DNA of 64,000 nt. Source: Phytophthora sp. 'mugwort' (taxonomy: Eukaryota; Oomycota; Peronosporomycetes; Peronosporales; Peronosporaceae). Positions within the stretch are counted from its first letter, which is position 1. Each line of letters begins with the position of its first letter. Where the stretch lies: assembly GCA_033558025.1 (NCBI GenBank), contig JAUCEF010000001.1, positions 3,968,001 to 4,032,000 on the forward strand. Reading direction: 5' to 3'. Made by a program: the position numbers and the translations under genes. Below, one piece after another: positions 22,203 through 33,344 of the stretch. The notes under the pieces are model-generated. The model was given only the letters and a program-made list of their open reading frames with translations. It was not told the DNA's origin and did no database searches.

Positions 22203-22536
22203 CTGTCTCTTCATCTCATAACGACAACGTGTTAAGATAACTGTGAGTGGTGGTAGCCCTGGTCAATCGACAAATTAAATTCCAGGATGGGTTCGCATGT
22301 AAAGGTTGCAATTTCTCGTGCGTTAGCTCCTTTTGGACGCAGTTGTGCTCATATAATAGCTGGTGCGATGTGTAGCTCTCAAACAAAGTGGGTATACATC
22401 GCATGGCCCAGCAAGGGGCGGACGGAACACTTTGGATCCACGCAGAGCAGCCGACACGAAGCACAGGGATATAAATGGCTGCCCCGTATTCTCTCGGGCC
22501 AGCAGTCTGTCTGTCGTCGATGTCATGACTCTTTGT
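22203..22536. other. Convergent 3' intergenic region between MIPEP and the PH-domain gene
   Basis: This 334-bp stretch separates two genes that point at each other, so it should hold both 3' UTRs and polyadenylation sites. I see no coding potential or structured RNA in it. Confidence 0.5.
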
Positions 22537-23524
22537 CTATTGCACAACACAGCAGGCCGCGCAGGGGGCACCATCCTTTCCCACGTCGTCCGGGTTCGCG
22601 GTTGTCACGTCCACATGCTGCTTGCTAGCCATTTCCACATGCATAGAGCTGGTGGTGGAGCTTGACGGTGCTGCGCTCTGCACGCTATCTAACTGGTCGG
22701 CTGACACGCCGGAGATCTTGCCGACTTTCTGCTTGGTCACGTCTGGGGACTTTTGCGTCACGAGGCCTCCAGCCTGGCGCCACAGCAGCGCGTCCACCCA
22801 GAACGCGGCCTCGTCATGGGAGCGCGCCTTGATGGTGTACACGCGTTCATTCAGCTCGATAGTGAAGAGTCCCGGGCCATCTGTTTCAACAAGAAAAGAC
22901 ACCGAAAACACGTTAGCGATCGACAGCAAAAGATCTCGATCTCTACGAGGCCTCACCGGCGTGGTCTTCCTGTAGCAGTGTAATGGCGCCCACCTGTGGC
23001 AGATTCAGCGCCGCCAGCAGCTTTTGTCCTTGTTTCTGCCGTAACGAAACACTGTCAGTAAATGGATTTTACATATAATAGCAGCGAGTTCCGCACTTTA
23101 TAGTAGGTGAGGAAGCATCCGTTTGTCTCGAACCACCGCTTCTGCCACTTGCCCTCTCGCGTCTTCTTGAACAAGTACCCTGCAAGAATTATAAAATACC
23201 GTTTAGTTTCCTTAAATGCTGCGTTTTTAGCTGCTTTAAGGGAGCGAGGTGTACACGCACCGCGGATCTCCTCAGTGCGGAAGTTGGCTGTGCCCGAGCT
23301 GCTGGGTTTGTTGGACGGCGACAAGGCCACGAGCTTGACGTCCATGCGGTCGGCCATCGCGTGCACTTCTGGTTCTTCCTCTGCGGTTGCGATTGGTATA
23401 TTGAGACTGGGACTATTGCGGGCTGCGACTGTAGGGTTGACCCCTCCCTGGAAAATACCAAGAAGTTTCTCTTAAGATAGGAGTGTTTTGACGGATTACA
23501 TCTTTAAAGAGGATGGAAGGCATG
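22537..23524 (-). CDS. PH-domain protein with C-terminal CaaX prenylation box, 5 exons
   Basis: Exons, in transcript order, are 23524-23501, 23447-23261, 23179-23097, 23035-22957 and 22880-22537. All have GT-AG introns of 53-81 bp with compatible phases, giving 238 residues. The pleckstrin homology domain runs from about residue 71 to 150. It opens with GYLFKKTREGKWQKRWFETN, the basic phosphoinositide-binding first strands, continues CFLTYYK/KQGQK and closes with the conserved helix DEAAFWVDALLWR. The remainder is Ser/Thr-rich and probably disordered. The last residues are Cys-Val-Val-Gln after another Cys, a farnesylation-type CaaX box. The protein would therefore be held at a membrane by both lipid binding and a prenyl anchor. 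The start exon is short (24 nt) and chosen by phase and splice match; no ortholog name can be given. Confidence 0.82.
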
Positions 23525-23889
23525 CCTGGCTTGCCAAAAATAATATTCGTATCAGATTTTGACTGTGTATTTGTAAGATGGATGGGTACACACCAACGGG
23601 ATTTTCTGATTTAGAATCAGTCACAATATACATCTGTGTGGTCCACGTAATTTATTTTCGCTGGTCGGACCATTGTGAATATACAAAGTATATTAGGTTT
23701 AAGAGAGTCGTTACTGCCCAACTGGCAAAGAGACGGGAGTACCCAAAACCTAACTCTGCATCCGGCAGACGTATATTAAATACACGTATAACACTATAGC
23801 GTCCGTCAATTCAATTTGGTGAAGGGGGGGGGGGGGGGGGATTTCAGCATGGACCAGCCCAACAAAATTGAGATTCGCCTCGATCGGGT
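23525..23889. other. Intergenic, with a 17-base poly-G run
   Basis: This region upstream of the PH-domain gene (promoter side) has no gene. G-run at 23824-23840. It ends where MULE-like coding remnants begin. Confidence 0.45.
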
Positions 23890-24690
23890 ATGAAACGACG
23901 CCAAATTCCGTCTGTAAGTGCGTCCAGTGATAGCGACAGCAGTTTTAGTGACAGCGCGTCCCTGCTGTCGACAGAGTTGATTCTCAGCAATCGTCTGACT
24001 TTCAGAGCCAAATACTTTCTAGACCTCGAGCAATCCGAGCGAGTCTTCGCACATTGGCTCCACCAGTTCCTCGAGTAATGCGGCAGGCGAGTGCGCTGCG
24101 AATTCGGAAGGAGATATGTGGCCGCCCCTGGGCAACACACAGTTCGATTCATGGAAGAGTTCCATGCCTTTCTCAATGTGTACATGGCTCAGAGCAATCA
24201 GGTACATGGCCTCTGTGTTTGCGCGCAAATACGTAACGTACTAAAATGCGTTTGATGTTGTTATTGGTTGCCGAAGATATTTCGAGTCAGCAGAATCCAC
24301 AACGTGTCGGCTCGTAACATCAAAATCAAGAAGTCCGTGTACCCACGCTGGTGGGTTCAAATCGCGTGGAGAGGGCGCCAAGAATCGAGGTCTCTGGAAT
24401 GCAAGGCACAGGTTCAATATTTCATCGAGATGAGCTGAGTTGGGCCCGACTTATCGTATTTGGGATGGGTTCGGATGAGTTGGAATTAGATAGGCTTCGT
24501 GTGGAGTATCTTGCTAACGACGTTGGTGTATGTGATGATATCCTGTTGAGCTCAGATCGACGCATGTGTACGCGTTGTGAACCAGAGTGAGAGTGAGCCG
24601 GTCCTTAGTCTCTGTGTGAAGTTGAAGCACGGTCACAAACTGAACAAGCACATCTACCAGGAAACGCTTTTGCTCGGACGGCAATAACTT
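23890..24690 (+). pseudogene. MULE/SWIM-type transposase, N-terminal remnant
   Basis: A Ser/Asp-rich N-terminus (SVSASSDSDSSFSDSAS) is followed after frame changes by GNTQFDSWK and EFHAFLNVYMAQ, the usual opening of oomycete MULE-like proteins. Later fragments (ARNIKIKKSVYPRWW, NQSESEPVLSLCVKLKHGHK, LNKHIYQ near 24590-24665) match the FAR1-like zinc region that precedes the transposase core. The matching core resumes only at about 27.56 kb, after the Crypton. Multiple stops and frameshifts are present. The assignment rests on order and on motifs recalled from the family. Confidence 0.6.
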
Positions 24691-24954
24691 CACAAGTCAC
24701 TGATATGGATGAATAACATTGACTCTCCGACCAAATTGATCATAGTATGGTGCATATTAGCCAATCCGATTCTTTTCGATTCGTTTTAGCCAATGAAAAA
24801 CAGCTTCAAAGGCTTTAGCGAGTCAAATCGCTTCATTTTGTTCAGTTTCATCCAATAAAAATGCGAATAGAGGTTGCAGTCGGAAGCAGAGCGATCCCGA
24901 CGCATCTGGTCGGAGCTGATGCCCAGATATGTGTATCGTGCTACAAACGTGTAG

Positions 24955-27026
24955 TATGGCACGTATCACTCGCGTATTTGCCGCCTCTCCGACCCGTAAC
25001 GATGACCCTGAACGACTTAAAGCCCGCCAACACCAAGCGCGCGAGCGACGGCCATGAAGGCGTTTGAGCGGCTTCCTCTCCGCTGAGAGCGCGAGCATGG
25101 AGCATATTAAGGCTTTGGCCGTCGCGGACCCAAGTCGCGCAGGCGGTATTCTAGTGACGCTAATGGGCAAGTTTGGCGTGTACCTGGCATTTCAATCAGG
25201 AGCATGAGGGCAGCACCTGTCGCGCCATCCCGTCGCTCAATACTTCCGTCAGGTGAAGTGCTGGCTCCTGGATGAGTATCCTGTCAAAGGCGGCTCTGTA
25301 GCAAGGCAGCTGCTGAGCATGGGGCGCACGCTTGAGCAGCACTGCATCAAGCGCGAAAGTGGTGGAATTGTCAAGAAGGCGGTTGCATGCACGAAGGAGT
25401 ATCTCAAAAAGATGACAAAGTATCTGTATTCAACGGCTGGCTGCGTTTCAGAATACCAAGATGTAGCTCTTTTATGCCTCTTGTGGTACCTCTTTGTCCG
25501 TGCGTCGGACCTGACCTTCGTTCGGAAGCAGCAGCTTTCCTTAGGTGCTGGCAGCGTGTTCTTCATCTACTTCATCCGCATGAAGACGTCCGACGAGCAG
25601 GCACTGTCGCTCTTCCCCGATGCTGAATTCGCAACTATTCCGCTGCTGGCGCTTGCGCTGGCTTTGATCACCCAGGAGTCGCCGTGCGCAGCGCTCCTCA
25701 ACCACTTGCCACTGCAGTCGAAAGACGTCCCCATTGAGCTGACCGACTCCATCCCGTTGCTGGACCTGCTTGAGGACACCGGCACCCTGGGTTCTTCTCA
25801 GGCATCAGCGAGAAGCAGCACAGTCCACACGACGCCGACGGTTGGTACCCATGCTCTTGTCAACCGCTTGCTCGATCGTGTCACTGGACCCGCTGGAGTC
25901 GAAGAGCCGCAAACCTCTCATTCGTTTCGACGCTGCGGTGCCCAGCATGCCAACGCGTGCTCGGAGCTGACGGCAGAGTGAATCTTGGGTCGCGGAGCTT
26001 GGAACCTGACCACGACGAACAAAGCCTTCGCTTACGTCTTCAATACTTCGAAAAGACGACCATCAAGTCGCGAAGGTACTGAGCGGAACGGCGCGAAAGC
26101 AATCCTCTGTTCTTCCGTCGCTGGAAGTCTTCAACTCGGCAACACAAGAACAGATTAGGGAAGTTAGCCACAAGCTCTTCAACGCGAGTCATGCGCTGGG
26201 TAACAAGGCCTTCAACGTTAGCGCTGCTGTGGGAGACATGCTGACAGCAACCATCATCCTCCACTACCCGTCGCTGGTGAAGGCCAACGCGCAGGGGCCA
26301 GCGTTGACGACGATCCAGCGCTGCGCCGAGGCCTCTGGTGTGATCACGTCGAACCTGCTTGCTTGGTCACAGCAATTCAGGAGATCTGCTGGTTACGCTC
26401 ACACCCACGCGGACGACCGGACGGAATGAAACATGAAAGCCAATGTTGCGTTCGATCATCAGACGCATTGATAGAAAGATTAATCGAGATCAATAGTCGC
26501 CTAGGGGATCGAGCCAACTTGCTAGAAACTGCAAGCATCAACACTGGAGAGAGCACATCAGCGCACCGTGGTGAGCAAGCAAAGCGATCAAGAGATGAAG
26601 ATGAAAACGTACCAGTGAAGCGCCGACGCCGATACCTCTCGTCGACACCTGATTTGCGTGGTACACGACAGTTCAGCGTGGATGGCTGAGTACTAACTAG
26701 CACAAGAAGTCGGACGCTAAGCAGCTCGTGGCCTTCATGATGCTCTTCATTGAAGACGGATACCGCCGCTCGACGAGTCGTCACCGAGCTACAAGGATAA
26801 CATCCGCCAGCTTGGAGAGCTAGCGTCAAACGAAGTCGTGGTGTACCTCCGCGCGCGAAACGTACCGTCTGCGGGATCTAACGCTGTGCTCAAGGAGCTT
26901 CGTCGGCTGCATCGCGAAAGAAGCCTCAATGACCTCATCAGCGCCTACCACCAACGTCTTGCAATCAGTAGAGTTGTAGACCCCGCGCCACCCCATTACC
27001 AAGGCGCACTCAGGCCGCTTTTATAA
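24955..27026 (+). pseudogene. Crypton-type tyrosine recombinase, nearly intact
   Basis: Coding similarity starts near ARITRVFAASPTR (about 24960), with stops near 25056 and 25206. It then runs open from 25253. The catalytic residues of a tyrosine recombinase are visible: Arg in WYLFVRASDLTFVRK (about 25482-25526), His-x-x-Arg in SHSFRRCGAQHAN (about 25918-25956) and the Tyr in NKAFAYVFNT (about 26020-26049). A TGA at 25979-25981 sits where related proteins have Trp. A one-base shift near 26060 is followed by DDHQVAKVLSG in the new frame. The C-terminal domain continues (KLFNASHALGNKAFNVSA, TATIILHYPSLVK), then LVAFMMLFIEDGYRR and KELRRLHRERSLNDL, ending PAPPHYQGALRPLL at 27026. Cryptons integrate a circular intermediate by recombination and leave no TIRs. 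It sits inside the MULE remnant. Confidence 0.82.
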
Positions 27027-27561
27027 TACAACACGCCATATTACCCGTATCCCTCGTGGTCGGTGCTTCCGTAGATGTCGCTCGCTTGGAGGTCTGTCAC
27101 AGTCAATAGAGTATAGAGAAATTTACGAATGGGTGGAATCGAACCACCTCCTTCCCTTTCGGGAGCTCTTCCGTTGAGGTACATCGGTGGTGGTGGTGGT
27201 GGGGGGGGGGGGGTAGACAACAACATCGCAGGGACCCCACTCAGCTGGAGGATCGACGGGGAATTAATGACCACGGTACTTTGTGGAAGCGACAACCCTC
27301 TTAGAAGTGCCATGGGCATAACCCCTCATTTCACCAGGCCAGGTGGTCAATCGATCACTGAGGTCGCTGGGCAAAATGGCGCAGTCAAAATTGCACGTGT
27401 GCCACTCAATTTCAAGATGTAATACGCCTGCCACCGATCAATGAGCCATTTGCGAGGGGAGTTTTTACGGCCGATGTCATTTTTACGAAATCCTCCGCAA
27501 CTTGGCGCGATATAAAGTTCTGCGATATGGTCGGATGCTAGTCGGACGGTCGGAGTCGTAA
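27027..27561. other. Spacer after the Crypton with G-run and tRNA-like segment
   Basis: No protein is recognised. It contains a GGT microsatellite leading into 13 consecutive G (27201-27213) and the tRNA-like piece on the minus strand at 27193-27124. One of the two Crypton/MULE junctions should fall here. Confidence 0.4.
27124..27193 (-). other. tRNA-like remnant (possible SINE head or tRNA pseudogene)
   Basis: On the minus strand a perfect 5-bp T-arm, GGTGGTTCGATTCCACC (27148-27132), is preceded by a D-arm/A-box-like TACCTCAACGGAAGAGC. The intervening stem TCCC-GAAA-GGGA has only a four-base loop, so there is no anticodon loop. The acceptor strands pair at only about five of seven positions. 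It is therefore not a working tRNA. A tRNA-derived SINE or decayed gene is possible. Confidence 0.35.
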
Positions 27562-30500
27562 TTATATGGCCAACGAGTTATGAAGGCGGGTGCAAAAACA
27601 AGAGCATGCTGAAGTACATCACCGAACACTCCGACTGCAATCCGACCCCTGGATGTACACAACCTGGTGCGGAAGCGGAAGGAGAACGCGGACATGTCAA
27701 GCTTAAAAGGCTGACAAAGTGAATGAAAGAGTTCTGTGACGAACCGGGCAATATCGGGCGTATATTGTTGTTGAGCGGAAAGAGACAAGGTACAACTTTA
27801 GTATTGAATTGCTGATGTTCTCGTCGACCATGTGGTAATATCTCTTTCGTACTTTTGTTCGTAGAATATCGCATCGCTATCATCTTTTCAGAGCAAGCAT
27901 ATTCGGAAGATGTTCAACAGGTTCCCGGAAGTGCTGCTGATCGATGCGACACACGGAACCAACGCTTCTAAGTATAGAGTGTTCTCCTTCATGGCGCTTG
28001 ACGCTTTCGGCAACGATCAGTCCGTGCCGCATGCCGTTCTACGAAATGAGCGTCGACCTGCATTGCTGACGGCGATAAAAGATTTTAAGCGCAACAACTC
28101 GGTTTGCTACCAACTTCAGTGCATTCCCGTTGATAAGGTCTCCACGGAGCTCTCGGTATTAAAGGTTTAATTTCCGAACGTAACTGCGCTTCTCTACCAG
28201 TTCCACGTATCAAGTACTGTCCGAGATTGCTTTGGCAGAGTATGGATTCACGTTGGCAGAGAACGCAACTTCGAAGTTTGATGGCATTGATGGCATGGAT
28301 ATGTGAGAACTGAGCGGGAATACATGAAGCACCTGAACTATACGCGCCACGTCATAAATATCGGGTATCGTTTGCGCTGATAGCCGAGTCAACACCAAGG
28401 CATGGACGACAAGAGTATAGCCTATCTGGGGTAGATGACACGCCAGTTGGTAGCTTGCCCAACTCGAAGGGTCCGAAGTTGGTCAGAGTTGGTCACTCAC
28501 CCACCTCCGGTTAAGGAAACGCGCACAGCCGTTCGAGACCTACTTCGGCAATAATTGGGAGATTTGCCGATATTTCTGGTGCGCGTATAACAGGCAGAGC
28601 GCGGTAACATTGGTCAACAACACCAATAACAGGTTAGTCCTCGTGCAAACAGCTCAAGGACACAATGAATTCGTTTATGGGTTTGGATGAGTGTGTTGTG
28701 TCGATCATGTACCACGAAATATGAGCGGCACGGAAATTTGGGATCGTTTACACATGTTAAGTATCGTCCATGACGCCAAGTAAGACCGCGAGATGACTAT
28801 TGTGGCGAATTTAGTAAGTGAGCATGATTGTGAGCTCGATTTATGATCAGTACGTTTACGCAATTAGTGGTCGCGCAAACTACAATTGGTGGTCGCGCAA
28901 ACCACACGTACTATGAGCCCGTGCAAGACGTTATCCTTATCCAGAATGCATCATACGAAGAGGATGCGCTTGAAGAGCCGAGTGTCGAGTACTCTGTCAA
29001 TAAAAGTAACTAGGAATGCTCGTGCCTATTCATGACAAACGCGGCTGCTCCCTTGTCGTCATGTGTTTTACTTACGCAAAGCTTTCACTTGAGAGTGTGG
29101 TTCCGTCCCAGTAGCTGAACTTACGATGGATGCTATCGCCGCGCAGAGCCGAAACCCATCTTGACGAGGTCAGAGGAAATTCGTTCGGAATTGCTCCAGT
29201 TCTTCGTGTTGAGGACACTCCCTGGAATTCGAACAGGCCGTATCGTGAAGCAAACGTGGTCGCTAGCGCTATCAGCGAAACTATGTGTGGACTTGGGATG
29301 TGCCAGTATCATGGTGGCTCTTAAAAATATTGCACAAATTTAAGGACATTTGTACATAACGATAGCACCGAGTTTGAAATTGCTAGCACTCCCCGCGCAC
29401 GAGGCCATCCAACAGCAACGAAGAAAAGCGTGAAAGCAAAGCATAAATTGGTAATTACGATGGCGGAAGAGGACGCAGAGATGTCTGACAGGCAGTTGAA
29501 CTTGGAATCTGTCGAACTGATCGTGTCGGACAATCCAAAATACAGCTCATCCGTCACGTTATTAGCTCGTTTAAAGGCTTTTGTATTTGAAAAGACACCA
29601 AAGCCCATATTGCGCGCAAAACCGCATCGCTATCAGCCACGAAGCCGCTATTGAGGCAGATGAGATCGTACGAATACTACCGCGGGACTTGTTGCGAAGA
29701 TGTGATGCGAAAATAATGGACAGAGGAAACACCGAGCTAGCTGAACGAGACGTCGCAGTGGAAATTGTAGAACTGGGTGTGTCTAGCGCCGAAATTCTAC
29801 TAACCATGAAACAATGACACCGGGCAAACGGCGCAATCAAGCAGATAGACACGACAGTCAAATGGGCGAAAGGACTTGTTTTCCTAATCTCAGCCCTTCC
29901 AGAGTTTCGTACTCAAAGAAATGTCGGTCCGATTGCCAAGGTGCACTAACTGCCACTCCTTTCGGAAAAGGTACGGTGTCTGATACTTTTGTGTGTTAGT
30001 CCCAAACTACTAGCACTTCTTTGAAATGTTTCAGATGGACATCCTCGCTCACTCTGCGAAATGAAGTATTAGCGACACGACGATGCGGATTATGATGAGC
30101 GAGCTCTTCAAATCTACACCGTTGGTGATAACTGTTGATCCTTCGACAATAGGTATCGTTGTACACGGCACCTTCAGCACTGATCGAGTCACGCTCAAGA
30201 CCACGTTTGCCGGGCCTACGAAAGAGATTGTGTTGATCCCCATTAACTGCAACGGGAATCATTGGTGTTCTATCATTATGCGGCTAGAGACAAACGAGGT
30301 GTACTACTACGACCCAATGCAGTCTTCCTACACTGTCAGCGTTCGAGCAGTGGCTCAGAAGTTAGCGATCATGCTGCCAGATTTGCCAACCCCATGTTAT
30401 CGGATCAGGCCGTACGATGTCGACTAAAGGGTCCAGTTAGACAACTATAATTGTGAGATGTACGTCTTCCTCACGTTTGAGTTGTTTGCAGGATCGCAAG

Positions 30501-30590
30501 GGTTAGGAGCTTTGAACAGCAAAACGTTGCAGTATCTTTGCTTCAGATTTCATAGTATGTGCATCTAAATACGAAGTGGCGAGGTCGAAT
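27562..30590 (+). pseudogene. MULE transposase core, SWIM zinc finger and Ulp1 protease tail (C-terminal remnant)
   Basis: In order: a linker (DVHNLVRK-like; MKEFCDEPGNIGRI); the MULE DDE core FPEVLLIDATHGTNASKYRV (27923-27980); the DKVSTELSVLKV and FPNVTALLYQFHV segments; LNNTNNRL/MNSFMGLDECV pieces near 28600-28700; a SWIM zinc finger with ECSCLF near 29010; then a C48 Ulp1-like protease. In the protease, HGTFSTDRVTLKTTF leads to the catalytic His in INCNGNHWCSIIM (about 30245), Asp in YYYDPMQSS (about 30310) and, after a TAA at 30424-30426, Cys in LDNYNCEMYVFL (about 30450). Many stops and shifts make it inactive. MULE-plus-Ulp1 fusions are known from plant transposons; the protease's role in transposition is unclear. 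Confidence 0.78.
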
Positions 30591-32546
30591 GATTCCATTT
30601 TGATCATACTTGTCAAACGGTAAAAATGTTCTTTTTGCTCTGCGCGCGCTACCCAACAACCCACAACATTCAGTTTCAACTTCCTACCACCAATAAAATG
30701 ATTTCCAGCTATAGAAGTGGAGCTGTATACCGTCGGAGCTGGCTATGTTCCAGTTGACTACAGTTGGGCGATATTGGGGTGCTACGTGGTCACAGCTGGG
30801 TGCCGTTGGTCATAATTGGGAACAGTTCGGCACAGTTCGGCAGACTGTCTCTTGCCAGTTGGGTACTGTAACACGTACCTATATTTAAAGGTGCGTGTTG
30901 GTGTGCCCATCTAGCCTCGTCACAATTTTGCTTTACTCTGTCATTATGTATTGAAGGTCTTCCCTCCCTTTTACCCTAGCCTTATCAAGGACTGATGGTA
31001 TCGCGGTCTTGGGCTTTGCTTCGCAAAAGCAGTCACTGCGCTCCTGCGAGAAAAAGATTCTAAGTTCCACCCGCTACAGTGCTCGGCTCGCTGGAAAACT
31101 TGGCGCTGTGCCCGCCTCCGTAGAAACCGCGCGGGGTTGCTGTGGCTACGCGCGCTCGCAACCGCTCCTTCTGTTGGTCGTTTTATGTGACTTTTCACCC
31201 CCTCTTTTTCAGATGGGCACACGAATCACTCTCTTGTTTTTTTAGTTAACAAGCTGCATTCTTTGATTACGCCGACAACAAGACAATGGCGAACCGGGGA
31301 AAATACAATGTGGTTGAAGTGCAGCAGGGCCGCAAAAAATCGGGCTACCGTTATGTAACCGCCGTACACCTTCGTCGTACTCAAGCTAAATATGTTGCTA
31401 TCTAAGCTGGAAATTTCAATGCACGCAGCTATAGCTTTGGGTCCGCAACTCGAAGGATATCTGCACGATTCGCGGAGCTACAGGGTCAATATTTATGATA
31501 ATTCTGAAGATACTCACTTATTATCACTGCTGAGATGGTTTTGAATACGACATATTGCACCGATAGGTTTGAGATCGACTGCTCTGCAAGGAACGCTTTC
31601 GAGCGAGGAGAAGGCTACAGATCCGTACTGGGACCCAGATCCGGATCGCACTTGTTTGAAATGGCAGGTCGATGACGTCCGATTTAATGACGACAACGAT
31701 GAGCATTATGTTGGTTTTGGAACCAACTACAGGCGCTATTCGTTTCGATGTTGGGTGGCCCTAGATGCGATATGCAAGATTCACTCCGTGGAGGTTCTGC
31801 TAAAAATGATTCACACATAACAGCGTAAGTCCAAATGTGCAGACTTTCCACAGCGGCCTTCATGTCTGCCAATGCTGGTATCGGTATGACCATCCGGTGA
31901 CGGTCAGTGTTGTCAGAATTATCCCCGGCCCGACGCTCACGGATGCAGCGACTTGGCCGGATATCGGCATCTTGATCCTGTCGTTTTCAGTGACGATAGC
32001 ATAACCCAGATCCTCTTGGCACCAGCGACTTGGCCGTTCCCCTCTCTGTGTTTTGCAACTTGGCAATAGCGCTCTCTGCTTGGCTCTGCTCCTCCCCGAT
32101 GGTTGCTGGTGGCTTTCTGGTGGTTGCGGGTTTAACAGGTTGCTTTCAACCTTTTACTTATGGATTCTGATCTTTGATAACCGTATATATACTACTACTT
32201 GTACAAAACACAGCTCTTGGCAATTCTTTGGGAGTCTAATTGTACTAAAATGTTTAGTATACAATTGTACCAATAACCGGGTTCTGACACATTAAGTAGC
32301 TCCCAATCTCTAATCATCTATACAGATCAACCTGGCACTTCTAATAGGACTCGTAGACGGCAGCGCTATCAGAGATAGCAAGAGTATAGTATTGGTCTGC
32401 TTACGACTCTGCTCTGACTGGAACACGCTTAGAATAGCGCTGATTATGGGGCTATTCTAACTGTTTCTATCCCTGTGACTCCTAACCACGCAACTCACTC
32501 ATGAGCGCTGTTTGTGCTTCTATTTTGAGTATCCACGACGGGGACC
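30591..32546. other. 1.9-kb stretch without a recognised gene
   Basis: It contains a direct repeat (CAGTTCGGCA twice at about 30826-30844) and a 39-codon frame with ATG at 31286 (MANRGKYNVVEVQQGRKKSG...). A frame at 31569-31820 encodes DPYWDPDPDRTC and a Tyr/Arg-rich end. None matches a family I recognise, and composition suggests decayed repeats. Confidence 0.4.
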
Positions 32547-33334
32547 TTGCAACATCCAGCCAAGATTAAAGCTCCATTCCAGATTTCACCACCTAGCAAC
32601 ATCAAGCCCCTCAGCCGCCTCCATGGGAAGAAGCAGAAATACGTTGGAAACTTAAACTTCGAGCAGAAAAAGCAAATTTGTCTTTGGAAATATGAGAATC
32701 CGTCGCTCAGTCAGAACCAACTCGCCGACAAGGCCACAAAAGGGTTTGCGCTTGTGAAGAGGCCTGTCCAAGGTACCATTTCGGCTATACTTTCCCAAAA
32801 GCAGCGCTACCTCAATGTCCGCGACCAAGACTTATCCATTCGTCGCTCGCGCCCTGTGGCTTTTCCTGCGCTGGGCAAGGCCCTTGCAAACTGGGTCCGG
32901 TGCTGTCAGGCATGAGGGTGATGCTTGAGGGTAGCATTATAAAGGCAAAAGGGCTCCGGCTCCTCGGAAATATGGGAGATAGCAAAGAAGACGGGCTCAA
33001 GTTCTCAAACGGATGGCTTCAAATATTTCAAGATCGCCATGGATTCAAACGTTTTAATACCCACGGCGAGAGTGGGTCCGTCGACACGTCGGATATTCCC
33101 GCATTATTGAAAAATATCCGCCCTGAAGTTCGCAATAATGCCCTCGCCGACATCTACAACTTTGACGAGACGGGGCGCTTTTGCAAACTCTGCCAAGACA
33201 AAACGATAGCAAGTCGACAAATCGAAGGAGCTAAAACGAGCAAGACCCGAATTACTGTAGCTCTCGTCTGCAACGCCGACGGATCTGACATGCGCGAACC
33301 ATTTTTTATCGGTCATTCAAACAAGTTCTCCTAG
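32547..33334 (+). pseudogene. pogo/Tigger-type (CENP-B-like) transposase fragment
   Basis: The first frame (32547-32915) carries the N-terminal psq-like helix-turn-helix (FEQKKQICLWKYENPSLSQN ... QGTISAILSQKQRYL). The second frame (32900-33334), one shift away near 32905, carries the CENP-B HTH (LEGSIIKAKGLRLLGNM, SNGWLQIFQDRHGFKR). It then carries the start of the DDE_1 catalytic domain with the signature YNFDETGRFCKL (first catalytic Asp) and KTSKTRITVALVCNADGS. Similarity stops at FFIGHSNKFS, where the minus-strand Gypsy sequence begins. The remaining catalytic residues are absent, so the gene is truncated as well as frameshifted. Confidence 0.8.
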
Positions 33335-33344
33335 TAGCCCTGCT

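Noticed and set aside
24325..24375. GTGGGTTCAAATCGCGTGG resembles a tRNA T-arm/B-box
   Set aside because: No A-box, acceptor pairing or anticodon arm at the right distance; it lies in MULE coding remnant sequence.
31286..31405. 39-codon ORF starting MANRGKYNVVEVQQGRKKSG
   Set aside because: Protein-like but too short and unmatched; no splice continuation could be supported.
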